Assembly (NCBI GenBank): GCA_947462335.1
Contig: OX381706.1
Location: 13,988,784-14,052,783, forward strand
Origin: Harmothoe impar
Taxonomy: Eukaryota > Annelida > Polychaeta > Phyllodocida > Polynoidae
DNA: 64,000 nt
Direction of reading: 5' to 3'
The notes below the pieces were generated by a model, which saw nothing but the letters and a program-made list of their open reading frames with translations, made no database searches and had not been told where the DNA came from. The position numbers were made by a program, and so were the translations under genes. Each line of letters starts with the position of its first letter. Within the stretch, counting starts at the first letter, position 1. Positions 35,541 through 45,074 of this stretch are shown here, piece after piece.

Positions 35541-37263
35541 CTACACTGAAAATCCATAGATTGAAAGGGGTAGTCAGTACAGACTAACCCAGGTTGGTCA
35601 TATGAGTGTTAGTCACAATGGCAAAGTTATATTCTAAAATGACCAAGGGGTCAGTCAGTAGTGGCTAACCTAGGTCCATCATTGGTGTGTTGTATTTGTA
35701 TGCCACTAGTTGGGGCCACCTGTGATGACCACTCAGTGGCTCCCCCTGGAACTAAAAAGACTAAGGTGGGTTGGTCAGTGGTGACCAACCTGGCAATAAT
35801 AACTAATCTAGGTTGGTGGTATAGGGATCCGAAAAATGACTAACTAGGTTGGGCACTAGTGACTGAGAGGTTGGGCGTATAGGGAGCCTAGGAATATCAG
35901 TGTACAGGCACCTTTACTATAGTGGGATACATTTTTGACCAATGAAATAATTCCCTGTTATTCATTGCGGAATTCTTTGGTCGCGACTGGTACCCATATC
36001 AGTCGCGACCACTATTATCAGTGCTTATCTTGCCAGTACCAGATCAAGTAATGGCCGCCCGCATTAGGGGTCCAGCTAGTCTGGAATCGCCCCCATATGT
36101 AGTATACAGGGCACTGATTACCCAACCAAGAGTTAGGCAGGCACATAACGCCGCCCATAGTTTTAAAAAAAACATGTCTATCCTAATGGGCACAAAATGC
36201 AGCTCAACATTTAATCAATGTTGAATCAACCCTGAATCATTATTGACAACCATTTCTCAATGTTGGTTCAATGTTCTATGCCCAATGGGATGTAACTTTG
36301 GAGGACTCTAGATGGAATTGAGGACTAGATGGAAAAGGTAGTGAAAAAGGGAGGAGAACTTTGTTTTTGAGGCTTCAATTTTGCTGAGTGGGGAGAAGTA
36401 GTATGGAGGTACAAGATGGATTAACCTGTTTCTGTAAGAACTGGAGGTACATCTGCTGTTAGGTGGGAAGGCCTGCTTACACCTTTAAGGACAGCATCAT
36501 GCCTAAATGCATCATGCCCTTGGTCATCATGATGCATGAATGCAGCCCTGGCGAGTAACTCATCAGAACTGCATTCAAGCACCAAGCCAACCCTTTGAGG
36601 TTGAGACACTCCCGAAGGGTTGGCATGATGCAGCAATGCAACCCTGGCGAGTTATTCGTGTGGCTGTAACTATTGGTGCATCATGATGACAAATGTCGTA
36701 TTTTAGCGACATGCTGTCCTTAAAGGGTTCCACCTCTGTGTACTTACCATGGTACACACCAGCAGGCAGTACAGATTATCTCTAAATGAGAGCAGAGATA
36801 GAGCCGCTACAGCCTGCAGACTAAGGCAGATTAACCCCACATACACTACACTATAGACCAAGGCAGCAAGAAAGGGGGACATTTTCATAATATAGTTTTG
36901 TTTACATTTGTTTGTTTTTTTTGTTTTGTTTTTTTTTGTTTTGTTTTTTTATGCAGAATCCTAACAGCATTGTGTGTTTTGGCTATGTGTGCACATCTCT
37001 CATATCAGGAGATTCACAAGACAATTACCATATAACTAGTGAATATTAGAATGCACAGTTTAAGTTAGTATTACATATGTCTTTGTTCATCACACTTTGA
37101 AAATGTTCAAAGACTTCATCAACCATCTTTCTGAGAAGTCTACTACTGAGTGACCCCTTGGTCATTTTTGAATATAACTTTGCCATTTTGACAATCACTC
37201 ATATGACCAACCTAGGTTAGTCTGTACTGACTAACCCTTTCAATCTATGGATTTTCAGTGTAG
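35541..37263. mobile_element. 1.7-kb element with 120-bp terminal inverted repeats
   Basis: 35541-35660 (starts CTACACTGAAAATCCATAGA) is mirrored by 37141-37263. The interior contains part of a dispersed repeat (36290-36452) and a family D MITE (36480-36730). No transposase frame seen, so it is non-autonomous or gutted. Confidence 0.7.
36480..36730. mobile_element. MITE (family D, copy 5)
   Basis: ACCTTTAAGGACAGCATCAT and ATGCTGTCCTTAAAGGGTT ends, nested within the 35541-37263 element. Confidence 0.65.
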
Positions 37264-37479
37264 ATAGGGGACTAGCTGCTAGGCAATACCTCCCAGCTGG
37301 GTGGCCCCCACCTGGGTGTCCATGCCCGGAGGCTACAGGAGGATATTGTGAATGAGGCCCCATGTTATAGGCTAGAGATATCAATCTACGTTTGGCAGAT
37401 ATTTCTCTCCGTACTTCCTCATCTATCTCTGCGCCACCCCACCAGTGCACATGCCAATGGGCCAGAATTACGCAACATG

Positions 37480-37718
37480 TACCGTAAAACCTCGCTTATA
37501 AGCCGTACTCGCGTATAAGCCGCACCCCGAGTTTGGCTTGATGCTATAAGCCGCACCAGAGATCTGATAATGGTGACTTTTAGTACTGTACCATAGTAGC
37601 AAAAACTTGTGTATAAGCCGCACCCAGACTCTGTGCCGATTCTATAAGCCGCACCAGCGATCTGACTCGCGATCTGACTCGCGTAATAGCCGCGGGTTCT
37701 ACGCGAGGTTTTACGGTA
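37480..37718. mobile_element. MITE (family B, TACCGTAAAACCTCGC), copy 1
   Basis: TACCGTAAAACCTCGCTTAT mirrored by GCGAGGTTTTACGGTA. The interior is rich in TATAAGCCGCACC units. Another complete copy lies at 57864-58081; fragments at 7560-7620, 48225-48380, 48860-48965 and 56465-56571. Confidence 0.8.
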
Positions 37719-37849
37719 TAGAAACATGTCATTTCATGCATGTTAGCCAATCGATTCAAATATGTGAATGGACATCTAGGTAAGACATTTTAGTAGTATT
37801 GTATGTATCGGAACGGGACTATAGTTAAGTACTGTTTATTACTCAATCG

Positions 37850-38150
37850 ACCTGCAGCCAATCAGAGGCCTCCCTTTTGGCGGGAAATTCAAAAGCAGCC
37901 AATGAGAGGCCTCCCTTTTGGCGGGAAATTCAAATAGGTCACGTGACCGGAAGTGACCTACTTCCGGTCACGTGACCTTTGGGCGGGAAATTCAAATAGG
38001 TCACGTGACCGGAAGTGACCTACTTAAGAGGGTCACGTGACCACCATGTTGGCGGGAAATTCAAATAGGTCACGTGACGGGAAGTGACCTACTTAAGGGG
38101 GTCACGTGACTACTAGGTTGGCGCGAATTTCAAAATAAGTCACTTGAGAT
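37850..38150. repeat. Left subterminal tandem array with CACGTG and CCGGAAGTGA
   Basis: Units of about 60-70 bp containing GGCGGGAAATTCAAATAGGT, CACGTGACCGGAAGTGACCT and ACTT. GTCACGTGAC is a palindromic E-box context and CCGGAAGT an ETS-type core. Could be promoter, enhancer or replication-end sequence. Confidence 0.75.
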
Positions 38151-38329
38151 TTTGATGGATAAATAAATTTAAAAAAAGAAAAAAAAAGCAAGCTGAAAGC
38201 TTGCTAAAAAATAATTTAAAAATACGGCTCTTTTTTTCTAGGGGGGGAGGGGCACTCTGGGGGGCACTCTTTAAGATGCATGGGGGGGGAGGGGGGGAGG
38301 GGGGGAGGGGAAGGGTTTTTTAAGAGTGA

Positions 38330-38376
38330 GACTCGCTTCTCTGCCCTCTCTAAAAGAGAGGGCAGAGAGGCGAGTC
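38330..38376. other. 22-bp-stem hairpin in left arm
   Basis: GACTCGCTTCTCTGCCCTCT.. (38330-38351) pairs with 38355-38376 with one G-U wobble and an AAA loop. No counterpart in the right arm. It could be a small structured RNA or just an inverted duplication. Confidence 0.5.
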
Positions 38377-38903
38377 TACTTACCATGAAAGGTATCATGA
38401 TCGCGTTTATGATGATGTGCATCTCTTGCTGGCTAGACTTTCAAGCAAATTTGCCAAAGTCCAGCCCGTTATTGAATGTCCGGCCTAGCCTGACCCTCAG
38501 TAGAACAGTCCTTGACCCATCTATTATAGTCTAGCAGCGCCTGACCCTTGTATGAGAGTAGTATTGGCGACATTGGCTGACTCTGATATTTACCTGTGTG
38601 TACGGAGAGAGGAGAGGGTTCACAGCCACAGCTCTCTTAAGGCAAAGCTTGCGCTTATAGAGCGCTACTAGTGGAGGTCTGGATAAGGAAGCTATGGCGG
38701 TTGTCTTCAAAAAAAATAAAAAATAGCCATGGCGCATGTCGATGTCGCTTAATTATGCTCATATCTCATGTCGATTTTAAGAATTGCTCATGTCACCTGT
38801 CACTATGTTTTTCAAGCTTCATGTCAAATGTCACTAGACCTCATGTCGAATGTCGATTCTAAGAAACAGATATGTCACCATCTCGAATTTAGCGGTCCAC
38901 ATT

Positions 38904-38905
38904 GC

Positions 38906-38941
<36 letters not shown>

Positions 38942-39262
38942 TGCTGCTGATTTGCTGTTGCTGCTGCTGTCGGTGCTGCTGCTTGTGCTGCTCGTGCAGC
39001 TGCTGCAGCTGCTGACAGCTGCTGCTGCTTGTACTGCTCGTGCAGCTGCTGCAGTTGCTGACGATGTCACGGATGCTGTTGACAGATGCTGCTGCTTGTG
39101 CTACTCGTGCAGCTGCTGCTGCTGCTGCTGCTGCTGCTGACGATGTCACGGATGCTGCTGACAGATGCTGCTGCTTGTGCTGCTTGTGCAGCTGCTGCAG
39201 CAGCTGCTGCTTGTGCTGATCGTGCTGCTGCTGCAGCAGCTGCTGCTGACAGATGCTGCTGC
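38904..39262. repeat. Impure CTG/CAG tract in left arm
   Basis: About 360 bp of (CTG)n broken by TTG, CGTGCAGCTGCTGCAG and GACGATGTCACGGATG units, downstream of gene copy L. The right arm has only about 60-100 bp (45990-46060). All six frames are open through it, giving spurious poly-Ala/Leu/Ser/Gln/Cys frames. Confidence 0.9.
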
Positions 39263-39332
39263 TTGTGCTGCACGAGACCGAGTAGCCGCTATTACTAATG
39301 CTACTAATACTAGTATGAGAAAATACATTTAG

Positions 39333-40190
39333 TCAGTCGACTAAATCAAGGAGGTTTTCTGACTTCAGTGGATCGTTTAGCCATCGGCCACAGGCAAAAC
39401 TTGAAACCATTTTATACATGGGACAATTGGCAGAGTCGAAACATGTTGGTACGACGGGGTCGATCATGTTCATCATCAGTTCAGGCAAAGGAAGTGTGTC
39501 GACAGCCCGCGAAAACTTCATGTCCGGATGTTTCAACACAACACTTTTTATCACACTCACACAGCTGCTTTGAAGAGTGAATCCTTGACCAAACTTGAGC
39601 TTTTCCAACACAGCTTTGGCCTCCTTCTGTGCAGTAAGGGATCTCTCTTTCGGGGTCATCGCAGTGCTGGCTAGCATGTCCTCAAAGTCTTTAACATAAT
39701 GTTCCAACGGGCTACAAATGATGTACTCCAGATCATCGTCCGCATATGTCGTCTCCTCGCACCATACTTCTTTTGTTTCGAATTCCGTCATTTTCTGAAC
39801 AATCTCCTCGTGAGTGCGTTGCATATATCGAAGCTTCTTCAAAGACCAGATAACTTGTATGCCGAACGCTGAAAAACCTGAAGGAATTTCACCACTACAG
39901 TCACGCCAACTATACGGAGCTAAGAAAAATAGCTCCAACAAAATTTTCTCCCTCTGTCCAAATGAAACTACTTCCGTTCCGATGAAGTTGAAGCATGCTT
40001 CTATCCATTGCTCCTTGGTGACGTCCTTCCAATGTTTCTTTACCTCACATGCATCATAGGGCACTGTTTCTCTTCTTGCTTCTAGTGGGAGTTGCTTTTT
40101 CTTTCTTGGACTCATTTGGAGAGTTTCGATGCTCTGTAGCGTCGACACTTCGATAAGAAAAGAAGCTGTAAAGGTAGAAATAACCCTCAT
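39333..40190 (-). CDS. Arm-encoded protein, left copy (unrecognised family)
   Basis: 285 codons from ATG 40190; a second in-frame ATG at 40115 (MSPRKKKQLP) is shared with the right copy and may be the true start. The product looks soluble and helical, with a basic N-terminus (possible nuclear signal PRKKK), conserved KKHWKDVTKEQWIEACFNFI, an acidic TTYADDDLE segment and C-terminal LPLPELMMNMIDP. No membrane segment or signal peptide, and no family recognised. Upstream, CTTATGTA (40251-40258; TACATAAG on minus) is a TATA-like box about 60 bp before the ATG, conserved in the right copy. Being in an inverted arm it exists in two divergent copies per element. Confidence 0.7.
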   Translation of the reverse strand: MRVISTFTASFLIEVSTLQSIETLQMSPRKKKQLPLEARRETVPYDACEVKKHWKDVTKEQWIEACFNFIGTEVVSFGQREKILLELFFLAPYSWRDCSGEIPSGFSAFGIQVIWSLKKLRYMQRTHEEIVQKMTEFETKEVWCEETTYADDDLEYIICSPLEHYVKDFEDMLASTAMTPKERSLTAQKEAKAVLEKLKFGQGFTLQSSCVSVIKSVVLKHPDMKFSRAVDTLPLPELMMNMIDPVVPTCFDSANCPMYKMVSSFACGRWLNDPLKSENLLDLVD

Positions 40191-40667
40191 AACATGCTGA
40201 GCGAGCGTGGAGTGGACGATGCTACGATGAGTGAGAGCAGCGTTTCACTCCTTATGTACCCTGTCCTAGATAATCCTCTTAAACAGCTGAAAAGACTCTC
40301 TCAGTACAGAGTCTCTACTCAATTAAGTGATCTGTTAAGTAAGTTTTCACATGCTACTTGACTACTGCAGGGGGGTTTAGACTTAAGCAGCTTAGTGCAC
40401 ACACGTGTCTGTTAGAAAGCTACCTGCACACCTGTCTTCCTTTTTCACTAGTATTTACCCCTTGCCGACTAATAAGGCACCTATACACGTGTCAGCCTCC
40501 TTATATACGTCATTCTTCCTCTCGAGAGGAAGAAGTGTGTCTCTTCGTTTTTTTTGTTTAAGAAGTGAGGGTCTTTAAGATCACGTGCCTGGAAGCGACT
40601 TGATGAAGCAAGTGACTAGAAGCGACGACGTCACATGCTTTTAATGAGGTGATCAGCTGTGACTGGC

Positions 40668-40720
40668 GGCGGCGGCGGCGGTGGCAGCGACGGTGGTGCT
40701 GGTGGTGGTGGTAGTAGACG
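40668..40720. repeat. GGC/GGT trinucleotide tract
   Basis: GGCGGCGGCGGCGGTGGCAG and following GGT units, about 50 bp, in the unique centre near the left arm. Confidence 0.85.
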
Positions 40721-40806
40721 TTACTGTGGTCAAAGGTGCTATGGTTTTTTTCCAACAGAAATCAGAGCTTTTATACAGAGGGAGTTTAATCCTATTTCCA
40801 ACAGCA

Positions 40807-41369
40807 CCCCAGCTGTCCAGCAGCCGCCCCGCTCCGTAAGAGCTTCTTAAGAGCTTAGATGACGAGGGGCGTGTCATCATCATCTTTGGTGGCCAGCTGA
40901 AAATGGTGTTTTTTCTTTATCCATTAGCCTTACCTCCTACTCCCTACCTGAGGACGACTCTCTCCCCCTTTAGCATTCATTGTAACAAACGTCAGAGGTC
41001 AGGTGAAAATCTGATTTTCATGCACAGCCTTAGTCAGCTGTCACTCCTATTGAACTAGCTAGCCGCCGCCGGCCGGTCTACTCACCCCAGCTGTCCAGCA
41101 GCCGCTCCGCTCCGTAAGAGCTTCTTAAGAGCTTAGATGCCGAGGGGTATGTCATCGCCATCTGTGGTGGCCAGCTGAAAATGGTGTTTTTTTTCCTTAT
41201 CCATTAGCCTTACCTCCTACCCCCTACCTGAGGACAACTCTCTCCCCCTTTGGCATTCATTGTAACAAACGTCAGAGGTCAGGTGAAAATCGGATTTTCA
41301 TGCACAGCCTTAGTCAGCTGTCACCCCTATTGAACTAGCCAGCCGCCGCCGGCCAGTCTACTCACCACG
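40807..41369. repeat. Tandem duplication, 278-bp unit
   Basis: CCCCAGCTGTCCAGCAGCCG starts at 40807 and again at 41085. Both units include AAGAGCTTCTTAAGAGCTTA, CCAGCTGAAAATGGTG and GCCGCCGCCGGCC. Several CAGCTG E-boxes per unit. It lies upstream of the death-domain gene and probably acts in regulation. Confidence 0.85.
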
Positions 41370-41520
41370 GCAGGAGGCGGTGATTTTTTTTTGTTTTACA
41401 CTTAAGTCGCTCACCACATGCACACGACTCTACTCACAGACAGACACTCCCGTCTTAGGGGGTCCTGCTTCACACTACACGCCTCCTGTAGTTTTTTTGT
41501 ATACACACTCTAAGCTCATG

Positions 41521-41880
41521 ACTGCTTAATCCTTTATACAGCTAATGCGCGTTGAATTAGTACAGTCGGTACACCGCCCGCTCATGGCAGTCCATCTCTC
41601 AAAAAAAAAGAGGGAGGGGGGAAAGAGATCCAGCTGAAAACGTCATGACTTATGTCTTTTGTTTCTCTTTGGGAATGTCCGCCGGTCAGCTGGCGGCAGC
41701 AACTGCTTAATCCTTTATACAGCTAACGCACGTTGAATTGCTGAACAAGGCAGTAAGTAGCTTAGCTCGTGTCAGTCGATCTCTCAAAGGGGAAAGGGAA
41801 CCAGCTGAAAACGTCATGCCTTATGACTTTTTGTTTCTCTTTGTGAATGGTCACCGGTCAGCCGGCGGCAGCTGAAGAGA
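41521..41880. repeat. Tandem duplication, 181-bp unit
   Basis: ACTGCTTAATCCTTTATACA at 41521 recurs at 41702. Units end in CCGGTCAGCTGGCGGCAG type sequence and contain CCAGCTGAAAACGTCATG. The second unit abuts the core promoter of the death-domain gene. Confidence 0.85.
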
Positions 41881-41915
41881 GCTGTAAGTAGCTTAGCTCT
41901 AGAAGCGAGAAGGAG

Positions 41916-41955
41916 TATATAAGAGGCCTGGAAACACCCGTTCACTCACTCAGTC
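41916..41955 (+). promoter_or_regulatory. TATA box and initiator of the death-domain gene
   Basis: TATATAAG at 41916-41923, then CCCGTTCACTCACTCAGTC about 25-30 bp downstream fits an initiator. The leader to the ATG at 41982 would be only about 35 nt. Confidence 0.7.
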
Positions 41956-41981
41956 TTTTGCTGCTCTCTACAGGCACCACC

Positions 41982-42447
41982 ATGAGCAAAACACAACAAC
42001 TACTGTCGTCCAAGGATCTAATCGAGTTCAAGAACAAGAAGAATACGCAGAACGGTGATCGTTTACTGTCAGCGTCTCCTCTTGCTACTGAAATTGAGAC
42101 TACCGCCGCAACCGCTTGGTCTTATCACCCTCCCGCTGTAGCGAGCGCACACAGCAGTAGTAGCGACGTTGTTACACTCGCGACGGTTGTTGCTGCTGAG
42201 CACACTGCTGCTGCTGCTGCTGCGCCTGCTGCGGCTGCTAGTGATCCTCGTGCTGCTAGTGCTGCTGCTACTGCTGCTGCTGCTGCTGTTGCTGCTGCCG
42301 CGCCTGTTACTGCTGTGCCTGCTGCTGCTGCTGCTGCTGCTGCTGCCACGCCTGTTACTGCTGCGCTTGCTGAGGCGGCTGTGCCTGCTGCTGCTGTGCC
42401 TGCTACTGCTGCGCCTGCTACTGCTGCACTTGCTAGCGCTGCGCTTG

Positions 42448-42497
<50 letters not shown>

Positions 42498-43556
42498 GCT
42501 ACACCTCTTGCTGCGACTACCGCTACTAGTACTGACACGCAGTACGTTGCACAGAACCTCTCCACCGCTTCATCAACCGACGCCATCAACGCTGCTCGCG
42601 CTGAGACTTACAGCTATTCGGACACTCAGCCCCAGCAGCGCGTAGTAGACATACATGTCCTAAAGCAACAGGGTGAAACAGAGAACGACGCTGACGACGA
42701 GGCGTACGAGGAACCCGAAGGGTCACGGGCGCACAGTCCGTTTTTCGACCTCATTTCCACTGGTAGTGCGTCCGGTCCGTGGCGCCTGCCCTCACCAATA
42801 CCTTACGAAGTCATGTGGTTGCCCTGTTCCGACAACGAGTCGTCTGATACCAGCGCAGACGCTGCTCCTGTTATTGGTTCTGCTGCAGTAGTACCTGTAT
42901 CATCATACTTCAAAGCAGAGCCGTTAGGATACTTGTCAGACGCTATGCTACTGAAAATAAGTGGTAAGTTGCCGACATCAGATTACATACGGTTAGGTTC
43001 ATTCCTTGAAGTGAACTTGAAGGATATGGGATATCTCAGTTGTGAGACAAGTGTCATAACTCAAGCTAGAGAAATGTTCACTACTTGGTACCAGAAAAGT
43101 TGTACTAGTAGGTGGAAGGACCTAGCCACCGCCTTGGAAGAATCTTACCGTATGGACCTCATCAAATTCTCACGTGAGTACATGGACAAGCATGACATGT
43201 GGGATGGCTTAGAGAGTGGAGACATGGAGTGGAAAGTGCAGAAATATTTCTCTCTTTTAGCTGAGCTCTGCCCTAGAGACTGGAAGACCATAGGGATCTA
43301 CTTAGGGTTGACTTCTCATGAAGTAACTTCCATCTCTCAACCTGTGCCTTCTGACAGGACTGTGAAGAACCCTGTGTATGAAGTGCTGAAAGCTTGGAAG
43401 TACAACGAGACGTCTGAGCCTATGGCTCTGATGAAAGTGTTGGAAGACTACATGGGACGCGGCGACGTCGCAATGTATGTTCAAGGGTTGTATGCAGCTG
43501 TACCCAAAGAAATAAAAGTGAGCTGTGACACTCCAGTGTTGACGACTCTCGTCTGA
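41982..43556 (+). CDS. Polyalanine protein with two C-terminal death-domain-like modules
   Basis: 524 codons. ATG 41982 sits in a near-ideal context (CACCACCATGA), just downstream of a TATA box. Residues about 65-185 are alanine-rich (runs of GCT) with valine, threonine and proline; about 220-310 are acidic and serine-rich. Two death-fold-like modules follow, about residues 315-395 (LGSFLEV.., MFTTWYQK, LATALEESYRMDLIKF) and about 416-505 (CPRDWKTIGIYLGLTSHEV, YEVLKAWKYNETSEP). They show the helix pattern and the helix-5 tryptophan typical of death domains. Death domains mediate homotypic contacts in apoptosis and innate immune signalling. A possible role for this protein is decoy or adaptor in host signalling (inference). 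The frame is intact although the neighbouring polymerase is decayed. No splice sites needed. Confidence 0.75.
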
Positions 43557-43722
43557 TCCCTGCAGTAAGATGGACATCTGTTGAAATCGATCCTACACTA
43601 CAGACGTCTTTCACTATGCTAATAGCATCGTGTGGTAAGAGGCGTCTAGTATTCGAAGTGATAAACAACGTTTATTTTTTTAATATTTGGTAAATAAGTG
43701 AAAAAACAAAAAAAAGAAAAAC

Positions 43723-44788
43723 ATGCCGCAGGACGTTTGCGAAAAGTGTTTCAAAATTTTTAAAAGACCGTACAATCACGAGTGACCCGTAGAAAAATGA
43801 AGAACGATACCTAAGTTTTGCCCTCTATGCAGCGATGTCGGCTAGCGTCGCATACGACTTTCCGGGGTAGGAGGGGCAGCGTACGTCAGAGAATCCGACG
43901 CAGATTCCGACCCCTTGTTAGACCGAGTTTAAAAATCACATAAACGAGAACGTCAAAGTCATCGAGAAAGCTGTGCTAGAAGTTTACCGACCAACCTTAG
44001 CGAAGTTACATGTAGCGATAGGTGAAGCTCTCCTGCTAGAGGAAGCGACATTCACCCCTTCTCCAGGCGGCTTCGCTGCAGCTCACACCAGACAACCGTT
44101 AGTTCAACTGAAGAAGCGGCTTCTGAGATACATCCGTCAAGCTCCAGTCGTACGCTTCAACTCGGAGAGTTACGACTTGAACCTGATCAAAAAATACGCC
44201 TTCACTCGTTATTTGCCTCCGGAGACCGAAGAAACCAACAATTCAGCGTCATAAAGAGAAGCAATTAATAGTTGACGTAGTAGTCAACTTTTTTAGCACT
44301 TGGTTACAGCTACGCGAATTATTTGCGAGCTTTCACTACAAACGAAGAGAAAGGTTGCTTTACTTACGAATGGATGACGTATACCAAGAAACTAGTAAAC
44401 AAAAAACCCCTGCCACCGAGATCGACTTTTGACAGCGACCTGACGGGCGTCAAAATGGCCGAAATCCGACTACGCCACATGTCAGAAAGTTTAGTATGAC
44501 AAGAAGAAGCAAACTATGACAGATTACTTGATCCACTACAACAACGAAGACGTCAAATCTTTCATAGAAGCTTTTTGAAAAAATCACGCTATTTTTTTCC
44601 AACATAGCAGCATTGTCATGTTGAAAGACGCCATCTCTCTCGCCAGTTTGACTTTACAAGACCTCTTCCAAAAAACCTATAAGCTGTGTTCACAACGTTC
44701 CCTCCGTTCGACGCCGTCCTCCACGCTCTGATCAAAGAAAATGTAGTCAGTGGTCCTTCCATCATCTTCCATAGATTTCACGAGAAAG
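43723..44788 (+). pseudogene. Decayed family-B DNA polymerase fragment (exonuclease region)
   Basis: Broken by several stops and frameshifts but recognisable in pieces: MPQDVCEKCFKIFKRPYNHE at 43723 (zinc-finger-like CxxC), FNSESYDLNLIK at 44156-44191 (fits an ExoII-type motif), GCFTYEWM at 44353-44376, TDYLIHYNNEDVKSF from 44519, and ENVVSGPSIIFHRFHEKE near 44737-44790. The order matches the N-terminal half of Polinton-type/viral protein-primed polymerases. The palm (DxxSLYPS, YxDTDS) is absent because the sequence stops at the right arm boundary. Longest remaining open piece: 43973-44254. It is non-functional and marks ancestry. Confidence 0.6.
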
Positions 44789-45074
44789 AGTGTATAGGTG
44801 TCTTATAAGTCGGCAGAGGGTGAATACTAGTGAAAAAAGGAAGGCGCGTGTGCAAGTAGCTTTTTCTAACAGACATGTGTGTGAACTAAGCTGCTTAAGT
44901 CTAAACCCACCTGCGGTAGAAGCTCTGTACTTAGAGAGTCTTTTCAGCCGTTTAAGAGGCTTATCTAGGACAGGGTACATAAGGAGTGAAACGCCCCTGT
45001 CACCAGTCACACTTTCTCCACCCGCCCTTCATCTTCGTAGCATCGTCCACTCTACGCTCGCTCAGCACGTTACG

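Larger units (their letters stand above)
28501..37479. other. Gene-poor interval
   Basis: No exon set or recognisable domain was found on either strand. An open frame at 31649-32107 (minus) has no protein-like pattern and sits in a moderately CpG-rich patch that could be a promoter area. The rest is MITEs and dispersed repeats. Confidence 0.4.
37792..40488. repeat. Left inverted arm
   Basis: Inverted relative to 44789-47673. From outside in: terminal 75 bp, tandem CACGTG/CCGGAAGTGAC array, A- and G-rich linker with a hairpin, a 190-bp conserved block (38430-38620), CTG-repeat tract, then gene copy L and its promoter. Differences from the right arm are mostly in the repeat tracts and linker. 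Confidence 0.8.

Noticed and set aside
38834..39328. Several poly-Ala/Ser/Leu/Cys open frames in the left arm
   Set aside because: Caused by the CTG tract, which is stop-free in most frames. No start context and no conservation in the right arm.
42125..42645. Long open frames on both strands over the GCT tract (poly-Leu on plus, poly-Ala on minus)
   Set aside because: They are shadows of the alanine-coding repeat of the gene at 41982-43556. Only that frame has a promoter, start context and structured C-terminus.
44790..45074. N-terminal extension of the right-arm gene
   Set aside because: Open but lacking an ATG, and it overlaps the TATA-like box and leader that are conserved in the left arm.
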